This document shows positions 7,720-16,471 of a stretch of DNA of 64,000 bases, one piece after another. Under the pieces are notes generated by a model. It saw nothing but the letters and a program-made list of their open reading frames with translations. It was not told the DNA's origin and did not search any database. Both the position numbers and the translations under genes were made by a program. Position 1 is the first letter of the stretch. Each line of letters starts with the position of its first letter. The DNA is taken from contig JAKAFW010000008.1 in the NCBI GenBank assembly GCA_021817845.1, positions 1 to 64,000 of the forward strand. Direction: 5' to 3'. Source of the DNA: FEN-1297 sp021817845 (GTDB lineage: Bacteria; Bacteroidota; Ignavibacteria; Ignavibacteriales; Ignavibacteriaceae).

Positions 7720-9684
7720 CTACGGAACTTGAGTCAAGGTGCCGTTATCTATTCTCCAGCATAGATTTAAATCTGTACTATTAACTCCTCCGCTAAGGTC
7801 ATAATCTCCCTGAAAATATCCTATAGTACCATTTTCTAATCTCCATGTATCATTTCTATCAATGCTGCTTATTCCTCCATTAGCATCTCCATCACCGGAA
7901 TACATTCCAAATAAACCGTTGCCTAAACTAAACATTGGATTTATTCCGTATGCTTTCGATTGAGATGTTGTAAAATCATATAAGGCGGATGATGTTGAAA
8001 GTGTAACAGGTACAGAGCTCATTATCGCCAGATGATTACGGTGTCTTATTACAAGATAGTAACTGCCGCTACTTACAAAATCAAATCTTAATGGCGATGT
8101 TCCATCTAGATCAACTATATTACCATCATTTTTGATAAAAGCTGCTCGCCTTGATATTATGGTATTACTAGTTATTCCAGATCTCAATTCTACTAATATC
8201 CAATCGACAATATTTGATGGTATTGAGGTTACAGCTTCAGAACCGGAATAATTCCATGGCGATGAAGAATATGGCTGTGAAAGTGGAATTAGGTTTTGAG
8301 CATTAAGAAAAGTCGTCATACTTCCATTTTCAAAAGGTCCGCTTAAGAATGCTTTTATATTTACCTGAATATATGTAGAGGTAGAGGTATGTTCATATGC
8401 GCCAACATCTGGACTAGAAGAGGGAATGGGATTGTTATTGTAATCTAAAGTTAAGCCTAGATTTGTGCCAAAATTTATTGCTGGAGAACCTGCTTGTAAA
8501 GTGTAATTTTCAGTTGTTAAGTTAGTAAACAGTGGGTTATTCCAAGCGCTATGCGGATCATAACCAGCAGATTGCCAAGCAGTAAAAGAGTTGTAAGCAG
8601 TACCTTGAATATTAGCAAAACCCGCCTGGTTTCCACCAACTCTAAAAAATAAATTGTTGTCAAAATGAAGGGTGCCGCTACCAGACTGCTGATAAACAAA
8701 ATATCCATTTCCACGAGTTGAATTAGCAAAAAATATAATATTATTTTTAAATGTTAAATTATCAATTGCTGCAGCGTTATGTATCATTATGCCAATGTGC
8801 CCAGTAAGGGAATCATTCATAATGAAAGTGTTGTTATATACTTTACTATTCCTTACAGCATATTGTGCATAAGCACCTTCCTGACTGAAAGACATACCCA
8901 GAGCATAGGCAACATTAGGATTATCGACAATAACATTATTATAAAACTCTAAAGAATCACTTGCTTGATCTTGATAATTTTCCTCATTGCCTTCAAACCA
9001 ATTATATCTTATAATAGGATGGGGCACTCGACCATTTGGATTAACATTAACATTTACATGAATACCATCGCCTGTGTTATTAATGAATTTATTATATTCA
9101 ACAATTTGATAGCCACCACCTCCAAGATAAAGTCCATGAGGATAAGGATAATTCGCAGCGCCAGGGGCAGCATTTTTGAAGACACTATGTCCAATGTAAG
9201 TATAATATGATTCCCCTATATAAACAGTTTGAGCTTCATGATAGTTACCGTCAAATACACACGAATCAATAGTCAAATAATTGACAGTATTTACATCAAG
9301 GCATTCAACAGCACCATTATAAAACTCAATAGATCTAAAGGTTATATGGTTTTTATCTTGTAACTGGGCACAATATTGCCGGGTATTCTGAGCATCAATA
9401 ACAGGCAAATTTCCTGTACCATAAGAAGTAAAGGTTAAATAACTTGTATTTGGAAGTAGAGTATATCCATTAAATATTTGCCCTCTCTGGAAGGCGATAA
9501 TATCGCCGCTTGCAAAATTAAAACCATTTACTTTGTTAATACTTTGCCAGGCTGAGCTTGGGGATAATCCCGAATTGTTATCATTACCATTTGTCGCATC
9601 TACATAATAAGTTGATGCAAATGATAATTGAACTGTAATTATTGACAATAAAGTTATATACTTTAACATCTTAATCAGGTTCAT
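7720..9684 (-). CDS. Secreted right-handed beta-helix protein with C-terminal dockerin-like calcium loops
   Basis: A 654-residue exported protein. Residues 1-23 are a signal peptide, and about 24-430 form a right-handed parallel beta-helix (STYYVDATNGND start, repeated YNNTFI/FKNNIIFF coils, ending SPDVGAYEH), a fold typical of polysaccharide lyases and binders. Residues about 440-590 are a beta-sandwich of the kind with WILVELRSG, IVDLDGTSPLRF and VIRHRNHLAIMS. Residues 597-638 hold two EF-hand-like loops, GDGDANGGISSID and GDYDLSGGVNSTD, spaced as in dockerins. There is no T9SS tail. A strong ribosome site (GGAGGC) precedes ATG 9684. It is the first gene of a minus-strand set with the two cohesin-like proteins. 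Catalytic residues cannot be assigned, so enzyme activity is open. Confidence 0.85.
   Translation of the reverse strand: MNLIKMLKYITLLSIITVQLSFASTYYVDATNGNDNNSGLSPSSAWQSINKVNGFNFASGDIIAFQRGQIFNGYTLLPNTSYLTFTSYGTGNLPVIDAQNTRQYCAQLQDKNHITFRSIEFYNGAVECLDVNTVNYLTIDSCVFDGNYHEAQTVYIGESYYTYIGHSVFKNAAPGAANYPYPHGLYLGGGGYQIVEYNKFINNTGDGIHVNVNVNPNGRVPHPIIRYNWFEGNEENYQDQASDSLEFYNNVIVDNPNVAYALGMSFSQEGAYAQYAVRNSKVYNNTFIMNDSLTGHIGIMIHNAAAIDNLTFKNNIIFFANSTRGNGYFVYQQSGSGTLHFDNNLFFRVGGNQAGFANIQGTAYNSFTAWQSAGYDPHSAWNNPLFTNLTTENYTLQAGSPAINFGTNLGLTLDYNNNPIPSSSPDVGAYEHTSTSTYIQVNIKAFLSGPFENGSMTTFLNAQNLIPLSQPYSSSPWNYSGSEAVTSIPSNIVDWILVELRSGITSNTIISRRAAFIKNDGNIVDLDGTSPLRFDFVSSGSYYLVIRHRNHLAIMSSVPVTLSTSSALYDFTTSQSKAYGINPMFSLGNGLFGMYSGDGDANGGISSIDRNDTWRLENGTIGYFQGDYDLSGGVNSTDLNLCWRIDNGTLTQVP
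8534..9622. repeat. Long direct repeat, copy B (beta-helix coding segment)
   Basis: This partner of 4278-5366 lies within the full-length beta-helix gene and is probably the parent copy, because it sits in an intact reading frame with both natural ends. The ends of identity fall at about codon 22 (after the signal peptide) and about codon 384. Confidence 0.9.
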
Positions 9685-9951
9685 TGTGCTGCCTCCAAAT
9701 TTTTAAGGATTCGTTTCTTTTTCATTTTCTTATTTTATTTCGGAGGTCAACCTATTTCAAAACGAAAAGAAGGGAAATCGGGAGAATCCTGGAAAGAGCG
9801 CAAAATTGCCTGATATCTGCTTAGAAAATTATTTATTTGTCAAAAGATATTTGTTAGTAGTAATCAAAAAATTGATAAAATTGTCCCAAAAAGCATAATA
9901 CAATCAAATAAATAATGAAAATTGTAAGGAAAGTATTTTAGTAATCTAAGA

Positions 9952-12180
9952 ATGAAAAACGAAGACAAAATGAGACGTCCCCCAAATCTTTCTTCTTTAT
10001 GGAAATCAAAAAAAGATTCTATTATTGAAACAAATCTTAAAGGTATTATCTTAAGTTGGAATCAAGGTGCCCAAAAATTATATGGTTATAAGCAAGGAGA
10101 AATTATTGGGAAATCTATTTCAGTTTTAATGTCAAAAAAGAGAAACAATGAGTGTTCAAAAAATTTAGATAAAATAAACAGAAACAAAAGGATTTGCTTC
10201 TTTGAATCAGAACATGTTGATAAAAAAGGGAATATCAAATTTGTTCAGACGACTATTATTCCAATTATAAATAAAAATAATTTAGTATTAGGTGCTTTTT
10301 TCATTGGTAGAGATTTAACGCAAAAAATAAAATTAATAAAAGACCTACAAGCTGAAAAAAAACGTTATCGAGATATTGTAGAAATGGCTCCAAATATATC
10401 AGGAATATTTCAAGATGAAAAGATTATCTTTATAAATTCCGCGGGGGTCAAGGTTTTGGGTTCAAAAAATATTGATTCTTTAATTGGGAAACCTATTAAA
10501 AACTTAATTTTACCTGATGACTTTCACAAATTTCAAATACGGAATCAACAATTATTGAAAGAAAAAAAGATTCATCCAATTGAATTAAGACTTAAAAGAA
10601 ATGACGGTTCAATAATGATTGTTGAATCATATGCAAGAGTTTATCAGTACTTAGGAAAACCGGCTATTCAATTTGTTGCCCAGGATATTACAAAAAGGAA
10701 AAAAATTGAAGACGAAAGGGAAAATCTATTAAAAGTAACAAAAGAATATGCGGCAGAGCTCGATGCTATTTTTGAAAGTATTCCTCATGCAATTTATGTT
10801 GGAACTAAAAAAGGTATCAAAAGGGCTAATAGAAAATTACTCGATTTATATAATTTAAAAGATATAAATGAATTGAACTCCGTTCGTTCACAAATTAACA
10901 AAAGAATGAAGATACGCTATTTAGATTCAAATAAAATTATTCTAACAAAAGATAATGTTTTTGCAAAGGCACTTAAGGGAGAATCTATAGTAAGGGAAAT
11001 TGTGTTAACAGATCCTAAATCAAAAATACAAAAAATTATTAGGAGCGCAGGTGCCCCAATTAAATCAAATGGAAATACAATAGCTGCCGTTGTAATAAAT
11101 ACTGATATTACAGCATTGAAAAAAAATGAAAATGATATAGCTGAAAGTGAAAGAAGATACAGGTCACTAATTGAACAATCCTTTGACGGAATAGCATTAA
11201 TTAATAAAAACGGAAAAATAATCGTATGGAATTCAAAATTATTAGAATTATTAGGATATAATGAAGATGAAATATTAAATCTAAATTCTAAAGAAATAAT
11301 CCATAACAAAAAAATAAATATAAAGGAAAAAAAATCACACGATAAACTTCATTTTGAGTATGAATTCATAAGAAAGGACAAAAATCATTTCCCTGCAGAA
11401 ATTAATATTAGTATATTTGAAAACGGTATGATAATGTACGTTATTAAGGATATTTCTGAAAGAAAAGCCGCAGAAGAAATGCAGGAAAAGCTTTTTAATA
11501 AGTTGCTTGAAGCACAAAATATAATGAAAAATTTATCAAGGCAGTTGATTCAAGTCCAAGAGCAAGAAAGAAGAAATATTGCAAGGGAATTACACGATGA
11601 AATTGGTCAAACTTTAACCGCCATCAAAATCGATATTCTAAATGCTATAAAATTTATTCGCTCTCTAAATGCACTGGAACATCTTAATGATAGTATTAAA
11701 ATGGTCGAAGAAACTTTAAATAATGTTAGAGAAATGTCGCTAAAATTAAGACCCTCAATTTTAGATGATTTAGGTTTAATTCCGGCAGTTAGATGGTTTC
11801 TTGTTCGCCAGTCTGAAAGAACAGGGATAAATGCAAAAGTAATAACTAAACCTCTTACTGAAAGAATACCATCTGAAATTCAAATTACATGTTATAGAAT
11901 AATACAGGAAGCTGTTACGAATATTATTAAACATTCCAATGCAAAGAATATGACTGTAGAAATAAATATCCTTTCAAATGAATTATACTTAATTATCTCT
12001 GATGATGGGATAGGTTATGATGTGCATTCGGCGCGTAAGATGGCAACGAGCGGATCAAGTATTGGGGTGTTAGGTATGCAGGAAAGAGCTGAAGCTGTAG
12101 GTGGGTGGTTAGATATATTCTCAGGTCCGAATAAAGGTACTAAAATTCATGCAATATTTCCATTGAAACAAATAGCTTAA
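9952..12180 (+). CDS. Multi-PAS cytoplasmic sensor histidine kinase (NarX/DegS-type HisKA_3)
   Basis: A 742-residue kinase with no membrane segment, so it probably senses an internal cue. Four PAS domains can be seen: about residues 15-125 (GIILSWNQGAQKLYGY), 140-250, 265-385 and 398-505 (GKIIVWNSKLLELLGY). A short helix (EAQNIMKNLSRQLIQVQEQE) leads to the HisKA_3 phosphorylation site RELHDEIGQT with His548. The ATPase domain follows, with ITCYRIIQEAVTNIIKHSNA, DDGIGYD and GVLGMQERAEAVGG. This type feeds LuxR/NarL regulators, and one begins 30 bases downstream. The ATG at 9952 has no strong ribosome site; an in-frame Met lies nine codons later. The ligand and target genes are unknown. Confidence 0.92.
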   Translation: MKNEDKMRRPPNLSSLWKSKKDSIIETNLKGIILSWNQGAQKLYGYKQGEIIGKSISVLMSKKRNNECSKNLDKINRNKRICFFESEHVDKKGNIKFVQTTIIPIINKNNLVLGAFFIGRDLTQKIKLIKDLQAEKKRYRDIVEMAPNISGIFQDEKIIFINSAGVKVLGSKNIDSLIGKPIKNLILPDDFHKFQIRNQQLLKEKKIHPIELRLKRNDGSIMIVESYARVYQYLGKPAIQFVAQDITKRKKIEDERENLLKVTKEYAAELDAIFESIPHAIYVGTKKGIKRANRKLLDLYNLKDINELNSVRSQINKRMKIRYLDSNKIILTKDNVFAKALKGESIVREIVLTDPKSKIQKIIRSAGAPIKSNGNTIAAVVINTDITALKKNENDIAESERRYRSLIEQSFDGIALINKNGKIIVWNSKLLELLGYNEDEILNLNSKEIIHNKKINIKEKKSHDKLHFEYEFIRKDKNHFPAEINISIFENGMIMYVIKDISERKAAEEMQEKLFNKLLEAQNIMKNLSRQLIQVQEQERRNIARELHDEIGQTLTAIKIDILNAIKFIRSLNALEHLNDSIKMVEETLNNVREMSLKLRPSILDDLGLIPAVRWFLVRQSERTGINAKVITKPLTERIPSEIQITCYRIIQEAVTNIIKHSNAKNMTVEINILSNELYLIISDDGIGYDVHSARKMATSGSSIGVLGMQERAEAVGGWLDIFSGPNKGTKIHAIFPLKQIA

Positions 12181-12210
12181 TTACAATTTAGTTATAACGG
12201 GGATTAAATT

Positions 12211-12882
12211 ATGAACTCTATAAAAGTGTTAATAGCAGATGACCATACTCTGTTAAGAGCCGGTATTCGCGAGCTTCTTCAAAATATGAGTGGAATTGAA
12301 GTTGTTGGTGAAGCTGCCAACGGAAGAGAAGCATTAGAAAAAATAAATGAATGTTCTCCCGACATTGTTTTACTTGATATAGCAATGTCGGAATTAAATG
12401 GTCTGGAAGTTGCTGAACGAGTGAGTAAAGAATTTCCTTTAGTCTCGGTTATTATCCTGTCTATGTATGCGAATGAAGAATATGTTTTGCAAGCCTTGAA
12501 GGTTGGCGCTTATGGCTATTTGCTAAAGGATTCAGCGCCAAATGAATTAGAAATCGCAATAAAAGCTGTTATTAAAGGAGAAACTTATTTAAGCCCTTTA
12601 GTCTCTAAAGCATTGGTGAGCGATTATCTTAAAAGAATTAATGAGGCTCCTTTAGAAGAAAAATCTAAGATAAATGTCTTTGTTAAATTGACGTCCCGTC
12701 AAAGAGAAATTCTACAGCTAATTGCTGAAGGAAATTCAACCAAGGCAATTGCCCTAAAACTAAATGTCAGTGCTAAAACTGTTGAATCACATAGAATGAA
12801 AATAATGGAGCGGCTGGGTATTCATGATATCCCCGGATTAGTTAGATATGCAATTAGAACTGGAATTATATCATCACAATAA
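12211..12882 (+). CDS. NarL/FixJ-type response regulator with LuxR DNA-binding domain
   Basis: A 223-residue two-domain regulator. The receiver (about residues 4-120) has the acidic pair DD at 10-11, phospho-acceptor Asp56 in VLLDIAMSELNG, and the LKD lysine near residue 108. The LuxR helix-turn-helix spans about 155-215 (LTSRQREILQLIAEGNSTKAI, then NVSAKTVESHRMKIMERLGI). It follows the multi-PAS HisKA_3 kinase by 30 bases, the standard partner arrangement, so the two form a cognate pair. The ATG is preceded by an AACGGGGAT ribosome-site-like stretch. Confidence 0.94.
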   Translation: MNSIKVLIADDHTLLRAGIRELLQNMSGIEVVGEAANGREALEKINECSPDIVLLDIAMSELNGLEVAERVSKEFPLVSVIILSMYANEEYVLQALKVGAYGYLLKDSAPNELEIAIKAVIKGETYLSPLVSKALVSDYLKRINEAPLEEKSKINVFVKLTSRQREILQLIAEGNSTKAIALKLNVSAKTVESHRMKIMERLGIHDIPGLVRYAIRTGIISSQ

Positions 12883-13208
12883 TTTTGTCAAATTTACTTT
12901 TATTGGAAATCTATCAAGCCATTTACAAAATTAACCTAAGTAGAATGTAAATTTTAAACAAATAAAATCAATAACATATATAATATTGTCATGTAAATGT
13001 TTGTTTTTCGTGTCGGAATATTTTTCAACGATCTTTCCATTTTACATCTTCCATCGCGACTTGCTAAGTTATCTTATACTAAGTAGATAAATAACATATT
13101 ATCAGAAAATTCCTGATTGTTTGAGCAAATTCTTGAACATAGATTTACCTCAAAAAAAGAATCATTTGTTTGATCCTTGTTGAATCCGTTAAATTATTTG
13201 AGGTAAAT
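12883..13208. other. Non-coding spacer before the single-domain receiver
   Basis: About 330 bases of A+T-rich DNA without a supportable gene. Several runs such as ataacatatataatattgtc could contain a promoter, but no convincing -35/-10 pair stands out. The last bases carry the GAGG ribosome site for the GTG start at 13209. Confidence 0.5.
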
Positions 13209-13589
13209 GTGAAAGCTTTAAGAATTTTGTTAGTTGAAGATAATCATAATTTCAGAAATTCTGCTATCCGTTTTATCAACGCAAACATGAGATTTGAAAT
13301 TTTAACATGGGTTTCCTCTGCTGAAGAAGCAATTAAAAAGATTAAAGCAAATAGTCTGGATCTTATTTTAATGGACATTTCTATGGATGGCATAAATGGT
13401 ATTGAAGCATCCAAAATAATTAGAACATCAAATAAAACTATTAAAATTATTCTTCTGACAATGTCGGATAATTCAGAATATAGAAATGAAGCATTAGCTG
13501 CCGGGGCAAATGAATTTATACCCAAAATGGAATTTTCTGATAGGCTTATTCCTGCAATTAACAATATTTTCATGGATTATCAGAAATAA
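13209..13589 (+). CDS. Stand-alone response regulator receiver domain
   Basis: A single CheY-like receiver of 126 residues with no output domain. Acidic residues ED at 10-11, phospho-acceptor Asp56 in LILMDISMDGING, the Thr of LLTMSD and the lysine of FIPKMEF are all present, so phosphorylation should be possible. I chose the GTG at 13209 because a GAGG sits five bases upstream and translation then opens with KALRILLVEDN, the usual receiver start. A TTG at 13170 would add 13 residues with no family match. It lies 326 bases after the kinase/LuxR regulator pair and may take phosphate from that kinase, but a partner cannot be proved. Confidence 0.85.
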   Translation: MKALRILLVEDNHNFRNSAIRFINANMRFEILTWVSSAEEAIKKIKANSLDLILMDISMDGINGIEASKIIRTSNKTIKIILLTMSDNSEYRNEALAAGANEFIPKMEFSDRLIPAINNIFMDYQK

Positions 13590-14124
13590 TAATCATATTA
13601 TTATACTAATTTAGACGTCAAATATTTATACTCACGAACAGTCCAATATCTTTATCCCCTCGTTATCGCTAGTATCTAAAACGAGCATTTCAGACCAAAA
13701 TCAAATGATTATTTATGGGCACATAATTTGCGACTAATAAATTAAATAAAAAATGACTATTTCAGTTTCTCCTTATATTATTGACTTTCAAATCTTTGTT
13801 TTTTATGTCAAGATATTTTTTATGATAAATTTCATTGCGTTTCATTCAAAATTCATCCGCCGCGGCGGATTCATAATTCAAAATTGCGGCTTGCCGCGCT
13901 ATGCTGTTTGAAAGTTATAATGTTTATTATTCAATAGCCATTTATTTGGCTCAAAGTCTATTATATAGATGAGGAAATCCTTAAAGTAATTTTGAAGAGG
14001 CGATTCGATAGAATATCGGAAATGGAGAGAAATACAACATTGAATAGATACCTTAAGACAACGATTAAGTGCTCGATCATTTTTTTATAATATTATTTAC
14101 TAAAAAAGCTTTGGGAGAATCTTG
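13590..14124. other. Gene-free spacer carrying a dispersed repeat
   Basis: No gene is supportable in these roughly 535 bases. The segment 13781-13902 is repeated at 19627-19755 and contains a perfect 16-base palindrome plus a small GCGGC/GCCGC hairpin. The rest is A+T-rich. The end holds the GGGAG ribosome site of the methyltransferase gene. Confidence 0.6.
13781..13902. repeat. Dispersed intergenic repeat R1 with ATCCGCCGCGGCGGAT palindrome
   Basis: This segment matches 19627-19755 in the same orientation, nearly base for base from ttgacttt to gccgcgctat. It contains the perfect palindrome ATCCGCCGCGGCGGAT at 13855-13870. Where the second copy carries an extra ATCCGCCATGGCGGAT, this copy has only about ten unrelated bases. 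Confidence 0.88.
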
Positions 14125-15168
14125 ATGACGGAAAACATTGAATTATTAGACGCTATTTTAGACGATCAAAGTAAAACTCCATCAATTTATTCTGCAGGAG
14201 GTTTTTGGGTCAAAAAATCTAAAAGTATTGTTAATGGAATTCAATCAAAAGGTTTGTTGAATTTCCGTTCTGATGCTTCAATATTGAATTCTTATGGAGG
14301 ATGTTATTCCATCAACCCAACCGATAATTCAGATAAGTTAAAACTGATGTATAGGCTGTTTGGTAGCAGATTCTCAGAGAAATTATTCAAGTCACATAAT
14401 AGATTGATAAATAAATACTATCAGATGATGCGTGAATATAGAGGGTATTATATAGAAGACAGGTATTCTGCTCAAATTCAACTGCTAAAAAAGAGATTTG
14501 ATTTCCCAAACACAATGCTTAATAATGTTCGAGAGTATGTAACTATAGGAAACGAAAAGATATCTTTAGATTATTTATTTCAAATAATACGAATTGCTAA
14601 TTTTGCGGATAATTTAAATTTTAGTAAAATCAGTTCGGTATTGGAAATTGGCGGCGGGTATGGTAGTGCTGCTCATTTATTTATGAGTTTTTATAAAAAC
14701 ATAAAAAAATATATATATATTGATATTCCTCCTATGATATACATTGCTACAGAATATCTTGAACAATTTGATGAATTTAGTGTAGTAAATTATCTTGAAA
14801 CAAAAAATAAGAATGAAATAAAATTTGAGGACAATGATAAGAGGGAAATAATAATGCTCTGTCCTTGGCAATTGCCAAACATTAAATCACAAGTTGATCT
14901 ATTTTATAACGCGATTTCCTTTCAAGAAATTGAAATTACTGCTTTAAAAAATTATATAAATTTAATAGAAAATACTATATTAAAAAATAATGGGGACATT
15001 TGTCTAACTTATTATCAGGGAGGAGATTATAAAATAACAAGGAAAAAGGACGAAATCGTTTCTCTATTTGCTAACTATTGTTTTAAAGAGATTACTCCTG
15101 CTATCGAAGAAAAAGAACTCCCTAATTCTTTACCACATATATATTTGCATGGTAAAGTGAGTGTGTAA
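14125..15168 (+). CDS. Putative sugar O-methyltransferase (SAM-dependent)
   Basis: A 347-residue protein of the group annotated as putative sugar O-methyltransferase. The SAM-binding motif is SSVLEIGGGYGSAAHLF (about residues 172-188), followed by the acidic strand YIYIDIPPMIYIATEYL. A late strand, DLFYNAISFQEIE, resembles the family's catalytic-side region. No signal peptide is present. An ATG at 14125 lies seven bases after GGGAG and is preferred to the TTG one codon earlier. The gene stands alone, bounded by repeat-bearing spacers, and is more A+T-rich than the genes to its right. It may have arrived with other glycan-modifying genes of the first 15 kb. The sugar acceptor is unknown. Confidence 0.8.
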   Translation: MTENIELLDAILDDQSKTPSIYSAGGFWVKKSKSIVNGIQSKGLLNFRSDASILNSYGGCYSINPTDNSDKLKLMYRLFGSRFSEKLFKSHNRLINKYYQMMREYRGYYIEDRYSAQIQLLKKRFDFPNTMLNNVREYVTIGNEKISLDYLFQIIRIANFADNLNFSKISSVLEIGGGYGSAAHLFMSFYKNIKKYIYIDIPPMIYIATEYLEQFDEFSVVNYLETKNKNEIKFEDNDKREIIMLCPWQLPNIKSQVDLFYNAISFQEIEITALKNYINLIENTILKNNGDICLTYYQGGDYKITRKKDEIVSLFANYCFKEITPAIEEKELPNSLPHIYLHGKVSV

Positions 15169-15716
15169 TATTAATTATCCAAGTTGACCTCTAGTTAACA
15201 CTCTCTGCCGCCAGAGGCTGTTGCACAACTCCAAAATGTCATTTCGACCGGAGGGAGAAATCCCATGTATAGCTTAAGTACACAAGTTGAACGTGGGATA
15301 TCTCAGTCGCATCCACCGCGGCGGATCCTTCGATACGCCAAGAAAAAATAGTTGTCATTTCGAATCCGGCTTAAGCCGGTGAGAAATCCCATTTTAGACA
15401 ATTTGGAGGTCTCTTTACGTTCGTGACTAAATAGAATAGTTCTGCAACACTTTCGTCAGGCAGGCTGTAAAAATGGAATGAGGGAATAGATTATTTTTCC
15501 CAGAATTTCAACATTCCAGTACTCCAAGTTTAAATTCCGCATAAGGTGAGTTAATAATATAAATCCGCTTACCATAGCTTATGATAAGCGGATCATTAAA
15601 CCTATTTATTTTAGCTCTGATAATAACACCCTTTAGTTATTGTCTTTCATGTCAAGGTGTTTTCTTCGCTTTTTTCTTGAACTTGAACCTAATTTTGAAC
15701 TTGCGCTTTAGTGTTG
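15169..15716. other. Gene-free spacer with three related GTCATTTCGA...GAGAAATCCC repeats
   Basis: Two forward copies lie at 15238-15267 and 15354-15392. A degenerate inverted copy lies at about 15294-15341. The flanks are shared but the centre differs: CCGGAGG in the first, ATCCGGCTTAAGCCGG in the second, and a near-palindromic atccaccgcggcggat (15311-15326) in the third. A separate stem ATCCGCTTA / TAAGCGGAT lies at 15562-15594 between the converging genes and may end transcription. No gene is supportable. Confidence 0.65.
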
Positions 15717-16346
15717 CTATGATTTAAAATTTAAGAATCTCTCCCGCGGAGTCATAGAGATTCCGCAGCGCTTTGGAGCTTGCGAATCATATGTATTCCC
15801 GCACGTTGGGCAAACCATATATAAGCTTGATAGTTCATTTGCTTTTCCTGAATTGAACTTGTCAAGTGCGTTTTCATACATCGCTTTGTGTTTCTTTTCC
15901 GTCTGGAAAGCATAATTGAAAGAGATCATGGCAATATTTACACCTTCATCATTTGCCGCTTTAATAAAATCCGGATACATTGTAGCTACTTCGTACGATT
16001 CTCCTTTAACTGCATCCTCCAAGTTTTCTTTTGTTGATTTTACTTCGTACGTTGGCGTAATCTTATCCATTTTCTCACCAAGCTGTTCTAACACAGCCCG
16101 GTGATTGTTCGCATGTATGTTTTCCGACTTTGATGCCGCTTCAAACAGCAAAGCAATTTTTGCCAACCCTTCTTTTTTTGCTTGCTTAGAATATGCTGCA
16201 TATTTGGCGCTTGCAGTCGTCTCCCCGGTAATTGCAGCCTTTATGTTTTGAATTGTGGTTGTCTTAGAAAATTTTCCTGCGCCAAAGCTAAACTGTGTAA
16301 TCAATATAATAGCTAGCAGGCTTGGAAGAAATGTTTTGAGTTTCAT
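15717..16346 (-). CDS. Exported rubrerythrin-family protein with an altered rubredoxin site
   Basis: A 209-residue rubrerythrin, a non-haem di-iron peroxidase that reduces hydrogen peroxide. Residues 1-22 are a signal peptide (ending FSFGA), so it should act outside the cytoplasm, unusual for the family. The di-iron ligands are all visible: Glu42 (GETTASAKY), Glu75 and His78 (SENIH), Glu116 and Glu119 (GESYE), Glu150 and His153 (EKKH). The C-terminal rubredoxin-like knuckle has Cys179 and Cys182 (CPTCG) and Cys194, but Ser197 stands where the fourth iron-binding Cys is expected (CGIS in place of CPIC). It lies 125 bases after the regulator/kinase operon on the same strand, hinting that this operon controls it. 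Confidence 0.9.
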   Translation of the reverse strand: MKLKTFLPSLLAIILITQFSFGAGKFSKTTTIQNIKAAITGETTASAKYAAYSKQAKKEGLAKIALLFEAASKSENIHANNHRAVLEQLGEKMDKITPTYEVKSTKENLEDAVKGESYEVATMYPDFIKAANDEGVNIAMISFNYAFQTEKKHKAMYENALDKFNSGKANELSSLYMVCPTCGNTYDSQAPKRCGISMTPRERFLNFKS

Positions 16347-16471
16347 TATTATTCTCCTATAAATTTTAAAATAATATTTATGTTACTAAAATAATTCCTC
16401 ATTCCTAAAGCAATAGTTAAAGATTTCTTAAAAATTGCTTAAAATTATTTTGAACTAAATAAAGAGATTAT

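Noticed and set aside
4278..9622. Transposon-borne duplication
   Set aside because: No transposase, terminal inverted repeats or target-site duplication is visible at the ends of the repeated segments.
13170..13208. TTG extension of the single-domain receiver
   Set aside because: GTG 13209 has a GAGG ribosome site and the normal receiver start.
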